The notes under the pieces were generated by a model that was not told where the DNA came from, made no database searches, and saw only the letters and a program-made list of their open reading frames with translations. The translations under genes were made by a program, and so were the position numbers. From CAVXTT01 sp963764685 (lineage in GTDB: Bacteria; Bacteroidota; Ignavibacteria; Ignavibacteriales; Ignavibacteriaceae), in NCBI GenBank assembly GCA_963764685.1, contig CAVXTT010000018.1:186001-250000 (forward strand): 64,000 bases of DNA, read 5' to 3'. This document shows, piece after piece, positions 56,877 through 64,000 of the stretch (within the stretch, counting starts at the first letter, position 1; every line of letters begins with the position of its first letter).

Positions 56877-58439
56877 TTATGGTAATAAAGATTTATCAGT
56901 TTGCTTTAATTGATAATACCACTCATACATTGGAATAGTCACAGGGAATGCAGCTATTCTTCCGCCAAATCCAATCAGCTTATATACAAATGTATTTAGT
57001 TCAGAAACTTCGGTTCGTTCAAGCAGATGCTCATTAATTTCGATTGAATATTCTCTGGCATACTCAACCGTTTTATCAGTTAAAATTCTCTGCAGTTTCT
57101 CTAATTCAAGTTGAGTCCTGATAAGATTTTTCTGATCGGCAGATAATATCCCTTTTTTACCGGAATCGATAAACTCATTTAATTCATCGTCACTTACTTT
57201 TGCGGAACCATAAAAGGATTCCATCATCATTTGGGCGGAATAATATTCGCGCCACATGCCAATCATATTTTTTACATCTTCACTATTGCCCAAACCTTTC
57301 TTGATCCCTTCTCTGACGATCATTTCATCTTCAATAAATTGGCGCACTGCCTGGCTGAGTGCTATTTCCAATTGATCCTGAGAGAGTTTCACAATTTCAA
57401 TTTTCTGATAAAGCAGGTAGTATAGAAATTCATTTGCTGTTGCATTTCCATCATCAAATCTGATAAAAGGTGAACTAAGATCCGGGTGACTTAGGGAACG
57501 GAGAGTCTTCATAATATCCTTTTCAGAGAGAGTAAGGTTGGGCAAGGAGTCATCCGGGCTTGCCTGGTGATCCTGTAAAAGGACAGAATACATGGAATTA
57601 AAAATTTTAGAGAAAATTTGTCTGTCAGCTTCAATACTTTTGCCTCCGATCAGGCTATCGAGATAAGCACCGCCTGCTTTCTGAACCTTCCGGTCCCTAA
57701 GAATTTTTATAACAGAATTTCGGGTCTGACTGCCAGAGTTCGTTGCAGAGGGGTTTTCATTCTTTTCTAATACTTTGAAAATAAACCATCCCTCTCCTGA
57801 TTTAACCGGCTGAGATATACTCCCCGCAGGCATATTAAAAATAATATTTTCTAAATTCTCATCGCCGAGTGATCCCAGGACAATTCTTACAGGTGTACTT
57901 TGTAAACTGAACTCCTTCCTTGTTAAAAGAATAGAATCAAAATCAGCTCCTTTAATAATCTTACCGGCTATTTTGAAGATTTCCACAGAATCTTTTGTGG
58001 AAATGATCTTAATGAATATTTCAAAAGAAGCTTTTTGTAATCCCTCACTTATCTCTCTGCCGGATACTATTATTTTGGGTTCAACTTCAGTCCTGTATAA
58101 TTCATCTTTGATCAATAATCTTCTTAAAGATTCGAGAGAATATTTCACAGACTGCAGTGTATCAAATCTCTTCTCGTGTCCTTTAAGGTACCAAAGTTTT
58201 TCTGCAATCAATGAATAGAGAAATTCTTTTTTTATCGTACCCGGATCCTCACTCGAGTAATTAAGATGAGGCATAAACTCGTAGCGGTTTTTGAACCCCT
58301 CCACTGTAATTTCTGATGAACCGGCCTTTGCCAGGATACCCGTTTCACCCTGACTATATGTAATATCAGGAAAACAAATTATTACCAGTGAAAGTATTAG
58401 GAGTCCGGTTTTTGAGATATTAATTAGAATGCCGGCCAT
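56877..58439 (-). CDS. PpiC-type peptidyl-prolyl isomerase, secreted
   Basis: A 520-residue protein with signal peptide ending near ITYSQG. The N-terminal helical half (SSEDPGTIKKEFLYSLIAEKLW) resembles SurA/PrsA chaperones, with one parvulin domain (SVEIFKIAGKIIKGADFDSI ... GSLGDENLENIIFNMPAGSISQPVKSGEGWFIFKV) in the middle and a second helical region after it. It overlaps the permease gene by one base (TAATG), so it is translationally coupled to the sugar ABC operon. Role may be folding of the exported proteins encoded upstream. Confidence 0.8.
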   Translation of the reverse strand: MAGILINISKTGLLILSLVIICFPDITYSQGETGILAKAGSSEITVEGFKNRYEFMPHLNYSSEDPGTIKKEFLYSLIAEKLWYLKGHEKRFDTLQSVKYSLESLRRLLIKDELYRTEVEPKIIVSGREISEGLQKASFEIFIKIISTKDSVEIFKIAGKIIKGADFDSILLTRKEFSLQSTPVRIVLGSLGDENLENIIFNMPAGSISQPVKSGEGWFIFKVLEKNENPSATNSGSQTRNSVIKILRDRKVQKAGGAYLDSLIGGKSIEADRQIFSKIFNSMYSVLLQDHQASPDDSLPNLTLSEKDIMKTLRSLSHPDLSSPFIRFDDGNATANEFLYYLLYQKIEIVKLSQDQLEIALSQAVRQFIEDEMIVREGIKKGLGNSEDVKNMIGMWREYYSAQMMMESFYGSAKVSDDELNEFIDSGKKGILSADQKNLIRTQLELEKLQRILTDKTVEYAREYSIEINEHLLERTEVSELNTFVYKLIGFGGRIAAFPVTIPMYEWYYQLKQTDKSLLP

Positions 58440-59248
58440 TATTCTTTCACACTCCCCATCATGATTCCGCTGATATAATATTTTTGAAGCACAAGGAATA
58501 TTATTATTACAGGGATTATAGTCAGCACAGAACCCGCCATCATTAGTTCCGGGTCGCGTGAATGTTCAAGCATAAGATTAGACAATGCGACCGGAAGGGT
58601 ATACATCGATTCATCCGTCAGTGCAATGAGAGGCCAGAGAAAATCATTCCATGTTCCAATAAAAGTAAATAGGCCCAGAGTTACCAGAACCGGCACGGCA
58701 AGCGGAAGAATTATTTTACGGTAGATCTGGAAATCAGTTGCACCATCCATTTTTGCTGATTCGATGAGGCTATCCGGAATAGAAAGGCAGTGCTGTCTCA
58801 TTAAAAATATTCCGAATATATTCGCCATTCCTGTAACTATGACAGCCATATAAGTATTAATCAATCCTGCTGATTTAAGCATTAAAAACAGGGGAAGCAT
58901 CGTGATCTGACTGGGGACAATCATATTGATCAGCAGCAGGCTGAAAAGTTTATTTTTACCTCTGAATCTATACTTGGCAAAAGCATATCCTGCCATAGAA
59001 TTGAAAAAAAGTGATAAGAATGTCACCGTAACTGAAAGGAATAAGCTGTTAAAAAAGTTACTGGTAATATTTAACCTGGTGAATAAGGTTTGGTACTGAT
59101 AAAGAGTAATACCATCCGGAATAAATTTAGGAGGGAAAACGCTGGCCTCACCATCTGCCATAAATGAAGCTGAAAGCATCCAGATGAAAGGAATAAGTGT
59201 AGCAATAGATGTAATAATCAGGAATAAATATAAGAATGTCTTTTTCAT
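58439..59248 (-). CDS. Sugar ABC transporter permease (MalG-like)
   Basis: A 269-residue permease with six predicted membrane segments. It has the inner-membrane EAA loop ESAKMDGATDFQIYRKIILPLAVP that docks the ATPase. N-terminus MKKTFLYLFLIITSIATLIP. It overlaps the upstream permease by 4 bp (ATGA) and the isomerase by one base. It should form a heterodimer with the MalF-like subunit. No ATPase gene is in the window. Confidence 0.92.
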   Translation of the reverse strand: MKKTFLYLFLIITSIATLIPFIWMLSASFMADGEASVFPPKFIPDGITLYQYQTLFTRLNITSNFFNSLFLSVTVTFLSLFFNSMAGYAFAKYRFRGKNKLFSLLLINMIVPSQITMLPLFLMLKSAGLINTYMAVIVTGMANIFGIFLMRQHCLSIPDSLIESAKMDGATDFQIYRKIILPLAVPVLVTLGLFTFIGTWNDFLWPLIALTDESMYTLPVALSNLMLEHSRDPELMMAGSVLTIIPVIIIFLVLQKYYISGIMMGSVKE

Positions 59249-60177
59249 TTTACCTGGAGAGAACTTTTTTGAACCTTAAATTGAATGAGAGTTACCAATA
59301 AAATTATAAAGAACAAAACGAAAGCAATTGAGGCAGAATAACCCATATTCCACCATCTGAATCCTTCCTGGTACATGTATTGCACAATGCTTAATGTTGA
59401 ATTCAGTGGTCCGCCCTGAGTCATAATATATGGTTCGGCAAAGAGCTGGAAATAACCGACAATTGTAACAATACTTATGAACAATGTTGTCGGGGCCAGA
59501 AGAGGGAGTGTAATCGATTTGAACTTTTGCCATTCTCCCGCGCCTTCCAGAGAGGCTGCTTCATAAAGATCCTCAGGAATATTCTGCAGACCTGCGATAA
59601 AGATTATCATGTTATAACCGAAGCTTTTCCATACCGCCATAATCACTATGGAAGGCATTGCCCAGTTTGGATCACCAAGCCAATCTACCGGATTTATTCC
59701 AACCAGCCCCAGAAAATAGTTTAGTATCCCGAACCGTGGGTGATAAATAAATCTCCACACAATGGCAACAGCAACAAGAGTGGTAACATATGGAATAAAA
59801 TAACTTAATCTGAATACACCTTTGATCTTTAACAATTTGGAATTCAGAAGCATAGCGGCGCCCAGTGAAACAGCGATAGAAAGCGGAGTTGCTAAAATAA
59901 CATAATATGAAGTATTCTTAAGAGATAACCAGAACAACGGATCAATAAAAAGTTTCGAATAATTTTTAATGCCAACGAATCTTACAGTACTCAAATCCCC
60001 CAGAGCATAAATATCAAAATCCGTAAAACTTATAATAAAAGCTGCAATGACCGGAATGAAGAAAAAAATGAGGATTGATATTAAAGCAGGTGCAATAAAA
60101 AAGTATGCTGCTGTGGAAGTGAATGAATAAGATTTATTCCCACCTTCGTTAGCCGGTTTATTTTTCATCCGCAGCAC
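59245..60177 (-). CDS. Sugar ABC transporter permease (MalF/UgpA-like)
   Basis: A 310-residue permease with six membrane segments after a cytosolic N-terminus. The EAA loop reads YEAASLEGAGEWQKFKSITL, and QGGPLNSTLSIVQYMYQEGF is characteristic of the carbohydrate permease subunit 1 family. It overlaps the binding-protein gene by 20 bp and the next permease by 4 bp. The start 2 codons further in would also work. Confidence 0.92.
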   Translation of the reverse strand: MLRMKNKPANEGGNKSYSFTSTAAYFFIAPALISILIFFFIPVIAAFIISFTDFDIYALGDLSTVRFVGIKNYSKLFIDPLFWLSLKNTSYYVILATPLSIAVSLGAAMLLNSKLLKIKGVFRLSYFIPYVTTLVAVAIVWRFIYHPRFGILNYFLGLVGINPVDWLGDPNWAMPSIVIMAVWKSFGYNMIIFIAGLQNIPEDLYEAASLEGAGEWQKFKSITLPLLAPTTLFISIVTIVGYFQLFAEPYIMTQGGPLNSTLSIVQYMYQEGFRWWNMGYSASIAFVLFFIILLVTLIQFKVQKSSLQVK

Positions 60178-61450
60178 CCTGGAGCCATCGTCTTTTTTCT
60201 AAAATATTGTCAACATCTTTATCGAGACTGCTTAAAGCTGCCTTAATGCTTATCATATTTCTGGCAGAAAGTTCTGCGTACTGCTGAATCTTTGAGAATG
60301 CAATCTGTTCCCATTCCGGAATCTTAGGAGTAGCCGCTACATTATTAAACTGCTCATAAAAAGCCTTCATATAAACATCGTTGGCAATTGAAGAATCTTC
60401 CCAGGCTTCTTTCACCGCAGGAAGATTGCGGAGAAGCTTATAGAATTCCACCTGTGTTTCCTTCTCAGAAAGATATTCAATAAATTTCCACACTTCTTTC
60501 TTATGTTCAGAATTTTTAAAAATTACCAGACTCGAACCTCCTGCAAGTGAGACTCCCGGATAGCCGCTTTCATTTTTTGCAGGCAGCGGTGCAGTAGTCC
60601 ATTTATCAGCTAAATATCCAGTCATCCATTTTTTATATTCATTTATATTCCAGGGACCCGAAATGTATATTGAAAAATATTCATCCCTGAAAGCCTGGTA
60701 TACGTTTGTCACCTGAGATATTCCTACAGGTGCTAAATTCTCTTTATGGAACTTTATCAGAAATTCAAATGCCTCTTCAAACTCTATTGAACTGAAATTG
60801 CTTCTTGTATTGTTATCTTTAAGCAGTGATGCATTGTTCTGAAGACCAAAAATAACGAAGGGAGCCCATTCATTTGTAGGCAGATAAATAGCGTATTTTT
60901 CTTCCCCCGGATACAAATGTTTTATTTTCCTGCAGAGATCATATAATTCATACCAGCTCCTTGGCGGGTTTTTATAGCCGGCTTTTTCAAAAATATCCGA
61001 ACGGTAAAACATCAGGCGGGTATCAACATACCAGGGGATTCCGTAAACTGAGGAGTCAAGGATATTGGTATCCCAGATTCCCGGGAAGTATTTTTCTTTT
61101 TTAATAATATTGGATTCAGCAATAAACTTATCCAGATTGATTATTGCGTTAAGAGAGGAGAACTGAGGAACCCATGTATTTCCAAGCTGACAGGCATCAG
61201 GGGTGTTATCACTTGCAAAGGCAGTAATAAGTTTTTCCTGTGCAGCTGTCCACGGCACTGCCTGAACCTTAACTCTTACACTTGGATTTCTTTTTTCGAA
61301 TTCCGGAACAAGTTTTGTAACATACTCGGCTTCAGATCCCATCGCCCAGAAAGTGATTACTGTCTCTTTACTATCGTACTTAGAGCATGTACTGAATAAT
61401 ATCGCCAGAAGAGCAAAAAGAGAGAGATTTATCAGCTTGCTGATCTTCAT
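60158..61450 (-). CDS. Sugar ABC transporter substrate-binding lipoprotein
   Basis: A 430-residue protein with lipobox (LFALLAILFSTC). The mature part has the family-1 extracellular binding pattern: VITFWAMGSEAEYVTKLVPEFEK, VQAVPWTAAQEKLITAFASD, TPDACQLGNTWVPQF, and hinge KNPPRSWYELYDLCRKI-type segments. It captures an oligosaccharide for the two adjacent permeases. It lies 8 bp past the GH144-like gene, which suggests that enzyme supplies its ligand. Confidence 0.92.
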   Translation of the reverse strand: MKISKLINLSLFALLAILFSTCSKYDSKETVITFWAMGSEAEYVTKLVPEFEKRNPSVRVKVQAVPWTAAQEKLITAFASDNTPDACQLGNTWVPQFSSLNAIINLDKFIAESNIIKKEKYFPGIWDTNILDSSVYGIPWYVDTRLMFYRSDIFEKAGYKNPPRSWYELYDLCRKIKHLYPGEEKYAIYLPTNEWAPFVIFGLQNNASLLKDNNTRSNFSSIEFEEAFEFLIKFHKENLAPVGISQVTNVYQAFRDEYFSIYISGPWNINEYKKWMTGYLADKWTTAPLPAKNESGYPGVSLAGGSSLVIFKNSEHKKEVWKFIEYLSEKETQVEFYKLLRNLPAVKEAWEDSSIANDVYMKAFYEQFNNVAATPKIPEWEQIAFSKIQQYAELSARNMISIKAALSSLDKDVDNILEKRRWLQGAADEK

Positions 61451-61458
61451 AAGGGATT

Positions 61459-63360
61459 TTATTTTATTAGAACCATTTTAGCTGTCTCAATTCTGTCAAG
61501 GTATTGTATGGTTAAGAGATAAATTCCTGACCCCAGGAGAGTACCGTTTTGATCTATTCCGGACCAGGTGATTTCATTTCTTCCGGATGTAAATTCCTTG
61601 TCGGCTAATTTTATCACCTTCTGCCCTAAAACATTATAAATATTGATCACTACCTTTTCTTGTTTAGGAAGAGTAAAAACAATTGTAGTAGCGGGGTTGA
61701 AGGGATTGGGGTAAGTGCCGTTTATTTTGAAATCATTTAGTTTACCTTCAATATCATTAATCCCCGTGGTAGAATCAGGAACAAAACCGATTGAATCAAG
61801 CATTGCAGAGATTTCAGGATTTGCCATAAAATTTTCCCATAGCAGACCGCTTCTGTAATTTTCGATCATATCAATTATAGGTCCCTGGTCAATAGAAATA
61901 TAACTGGCTGCAAACCAATTAGCATCTAAGTTAAAGGCATCTTTAAAGCCATACTCCCCCCAAAGATTATTATAATAAGTCCTGTAAAAATTTTTCAAAG
62001 CGGAAAGTGATTCACCGGGTGTGTACGGCATTGAAGACAAAGCAGCAGTAGGAGCTATTGTACCGTTATCGTTAACATAAGGTTCGTGTGCCGAGTAACC
62101 CCAGGGGTTATCTGATGCCGTTAATCCCCAGGTATCAGGTCCATATCCATTATGACCTTGAGGATTGGCAATGGCGTATGCCCTGTTAATTAATGTATGA
62201 TTGCGGTTATTCATGAAATAATTACAGTAGTTATCTTTTTTATTCCGCGGGTCAAATCCAAGAAAGGAATAATGTGCATAGAATAATGGACCACCATAGG
62301 GATCACCTACCCAGAGTTTATAGCCATAATAAGTTTGATTTATGAAGTAACCGGTAGAACTGGCCCATCCATCATAGTAAAGACGGGAAGGTATGTTGTA
62401 TGACGGGGAAGCAATAGCCAGCAGATAAGTTATCATTGTTTCATTATACCCTGTAATTGTAAAATTCATCTGCCAGCCATAGCTGGGAGACCAGTGCCAG
62501 TAAAGTAAGTTACTGGAAGAAGTTCTCCTGTACCAGGACCATTCCACAGTTTCCCAGATCTGGGTAATCAAATTTCTGATCTCAATTTCTTCCGGGGTAG
62601 GTTGATCAAAATACTGCCTTGCAGTTAATAATCCCTGTACCATAAAAGCTGTTTCAACAAGGTCGCCGCCGTTATCATACTGACTGAATGGAATAACCTC
62701 ACCTGTCGTGCCATTCATCCAGTGGGGGAAAGCTCCATGGAATCTATCAGCTTTTAAAAGAAGGAAATTAAGTATTGTCAACATTCTTGCAGCTGACTGC
62801 TGCCGTTTTACAAAACCTCTTTCCGCTCCTACAAGCAGCGACATAACTCCAAAGCCTGATCCTCCAGTTGTTACAATTTCTCCTGATCCAAGTCTTTCTC
62901 TCGTTAAGCCCGATACGGGATGTGCATAATCCCAGAAATATCTGAATGTTGACCTTTGAACCATATCCAGAAATTCTTCGTCGGTCATATTATGGGTTAT
63001 TGTTACTACACTGTCGCTTAAAGGGGATTCATTACCTGCAAGATCATATGCACTAACCTTGAATTCATTTGTAATTCCTGCTGAGCCGATATTAAGCCAA
63101 AGGTAGGATTTTTCCTTAGGCAAATTTGTATAAAAAATAAATTGTCCTGCGGCTTTCCTGTAAACTTTATATCCTGCCAGATCAGTTTCAGCATTATTAT
63201 ACCATTCTATGTCAACATGCTTTTCGTAACCGAATCCTTCAACGTTTTCGGGAGTTGCAGGAGGAATGGTATCCAGAGTTGCGGGATTGGAATAGAAAGC
63301 TCTGACAGAGGGGACGAGCAAAAGAATCAAAGTTGAAGTAAATAATATTTTTCCTGCCAT
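61459..63360 (-). CDS. Glycoamylase/GH144-like T9SS-secreted glucanase
   Basis: A 633-residue protein. The signal peptide is followed by an Fn3-like domain (about 30-120). The catalytic module (about 130-520) carries FWDYAHPVSGLTRERLGSGE and a set of acidic/aromatic residues seen in PF10091 proteins, including the endo-beta-1,2-glucanases of GH144. The T9SS type A sorting domain (NGTYPNPFNPATTIVFTL ... SGIYLLTIQYLDRIETAKM) puts it outside the cell. Products could feed the adjacent ABC transporter. Substrate assignment is inferred from family only; other beta-glucans remain possible. Confidence 0.85.
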   Translation of the reverse strand: MAGKILFTSTLILLLVPSVRAFYSNPATLDTIPPATPENVEGFGYEKHVDIEWYNNAETDLAGYKVYRKAAGQFIFYTNLPKEKSYLWLNIGSAGITNEFKVSAYDLAGNESPLSDSVVTITHNMTDEEFLDMVQRSTFRYFWDYAHPVSGLTRERLGSGEIVTTGGSGFGVMSLLVGAERGFVKRQQSAARMLTILNFLLLKADRFHGAFPHWMNGTTGEVIPFSQYDNGGDLVETAFMVQGLLTARQYFDQPTPEEIEIRNLITQIWETVEWSWYRRTSSSNLLYWHWSPSYGWQMNFTITGYNETMITYLLAIASPSYNIPSRLYYDGWASSTGYFINQTYYGYKLWVGDPYGGPLFYAHYSFLGFDPRNKKDNYCNYFMNNRNHTLINRAYAIANPQGHNGYGPDTWGLTASDNPWGYSAHEPYVNDNGTIAPTAALSSMPYTPGESLSALKNFYRTYYNNLWGEYGFKDAFNLDANWFAASYISIDQGPIIDMIENYRSGLLWENFMANPEISAMLDSIGFVPDSTTGINDIEGKLNDFKINGTYPNPFNPATTIVFTLPKQEKVVINIYNVLGQKVIKLADKEFTSGRNEITWSGIDQNGTLLGSGIYLLTIQYLDRIETAKMVLIK

Positions 63361-63374
63361 TTACATCAACCTTC

Positions 63375-64000
63375 TTATAATCTCTCTTTAATAATTTCAT
63401 ATGAGAAGGGCTCCAAAACAAATTTCCTGGAATATACTTTGAATTCCTTCTTCTGATTATGATAATTTAATAAAAACATATAAGAATATTTTAACCCCTT
63501 TCGGATTATGAATTGAATATCAGGATCAGACACCTTTGCCTCTCTTTTAATACCATCCAACATGATAATTTTTTCTAATAACTGAAGGTGTTCATCAGTT
63601 GTGTATCCGAAAGCATAACCAAGGATGGAGACCTTACCCTTTCCGATCCTTTTACTAATACCGCATACTTCACCCTTTTTGGTTCGTGAATTGACCTCAG
63701 ATTCCTTATCCTGATAAATCTGTTTATCGGTAAAAGATGTAAATACATCCTTGATTCCAAAAGCATCTACTTTATTTGAACTGCCTGATTTTGAAAAATT
63801 TAGCTTAAATTCATTTTTAAGAATGGTACAGGGATTAAGATATAAATCTAATGTTGGTACCGCAGGATAAAGAACAAGATTTCCGCCATTCTTCACGTAA
63901 AGGGCAAGAAGTTTTTGTGTTTCCGGATCCATAAGTTCGGTTGTTACAACCCAGAGTTGTTTATACTTTAAGAGCATTTCAGGAACAGCATTTTCTAAAT
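63375..64000 (-). CDS. Beta-galactosidase-like glycoside hydrolase, C-terminal part (runs off window)
   Basis: The minus-strand frame is open to the window edge (ENAVPEMLLKYKQLWVVTTE). ELMDPETQKLLALYVKNGGN and LVLYPAVPTLDLYLNPCTIL are typical of the flavodoxin-like trimerisation domain after the TIM barrel in GH35/GH42-type beta-galactosidases. The final small domain ends SRKFVLEPFSYEIIKERL. The catalytic domain lies outside the window. It stands 15 bp before the GH144-like gene and is probably the first or second gene of the operon. Confidence 0.75.
   Translation of the reverse strand, partial: LENAVPEMLLKYKQLWVVTTELMDPETQKLLALYVKNGGNLVLYPAVPTLDLYLNPCTILKNEFKLNFSKSGSSNKVDAFGIKDVFTSFTDKQIYQDKESEVNSRTKKGEVCGISKRIGKGKVSILGYAFGYTTDEHLQLLEKIIMLDGIKREAKVSDPDIQFIIRKGLKYSYMFLLNYHNQKKEFKVYSRKFVLEPFSYEIIKERL

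Overview
The window looks like a chromosome segment of a moderately AT-rich member of the Ignavibacteria/Bacteroidota-Chlorobiota lineage. Three things point there. Seven secreted proteins end in a type IX secretion (T9SS) sorting domain with the QNYPNPFNPATTI motif typical of Ignavibacteria. Several promoters fit the Bacteroidota TAnnTTTG element. There are many lipoproteins and no sign of phage or plasmid backbone genes. No rRNA operon, CRISPR array or recognisable transposase gene was seen.

Layout. 1-4.4 kb (minus): a fungal Lys4-type homoaconitase (cut by the window edge), a frameshifted HD-domain protein, an isocitrate/homoisocitrate dehydrogenase-family enzyme and an AmpG-like MFS transporter. 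4.5-10.1 kb: three neighbouring T9SS-exported proteins with near-duplicate C-termini. 10.9-17.9 kb: a large hybrid histidine kinase, two more T9SS proteins and a propeller-like lipoprotein. 18-25 kb: tRNA-Ala(CGC), a solitary DNA methyltransferase, the SRP RNA, SixA, a DUF72 protein, a C69 dipeptidase, and a DUF559 nuclease gene bracketed by two copies of a ~250-bp element with terminal inverted repeats. 25-36.6 kb: uvrC, a cytochrome-like lipoprotein, tRNA-Ala(GGC), a T9SS protein, MATE transporter, SpoIID-like lipoprotein, maf, a flippase-like membrane protein and icd. 36.7-41.5 kb: YtxH, DUF948-like protein, an EF-G paralogue, a HIT hydrolase and two repeat lipoproteins. 41.5-43.4 kb is non-coding and built of nested duplications and palindromes. 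43.6-55.9 kb holds lipoproteins, tRNA(CAT), an outer-membrane receptor, a PLP deaminase, DUF2188, SMUG2-type glycosylase, an AlaX-like editing protein, a probable 7_1-knot (septoil knot) protein, an SRPBCC protein and tRNA-Ser. 56-64 kb (minus): ZIP transporter and a glycan-use operon (beta-galactosidase-like end, GH144-type secreted glucanase, sugar ABC binding protein and two permeases, PpiC-type isomerase).

Thirteen otherwise intact genes are each split by one or more single-base frameshifts, most of them looking like one extra base. This reads more like residual assembly error (insertion-rich) than decay, so those genes are annotated over their whole spans. The most interesting non-coding content is (i) the DUF559/inverted-repeat element pair, whose terminal palindrome also occurs alone elsewhere and once in frame inside a T9SS gene, (ii) a class of intergenic arrays in which a locus-specific short word is repeated directly and in inverted orientation, and (iii) the 1.9-kb duplicated block at 41.5-43.4 kb.
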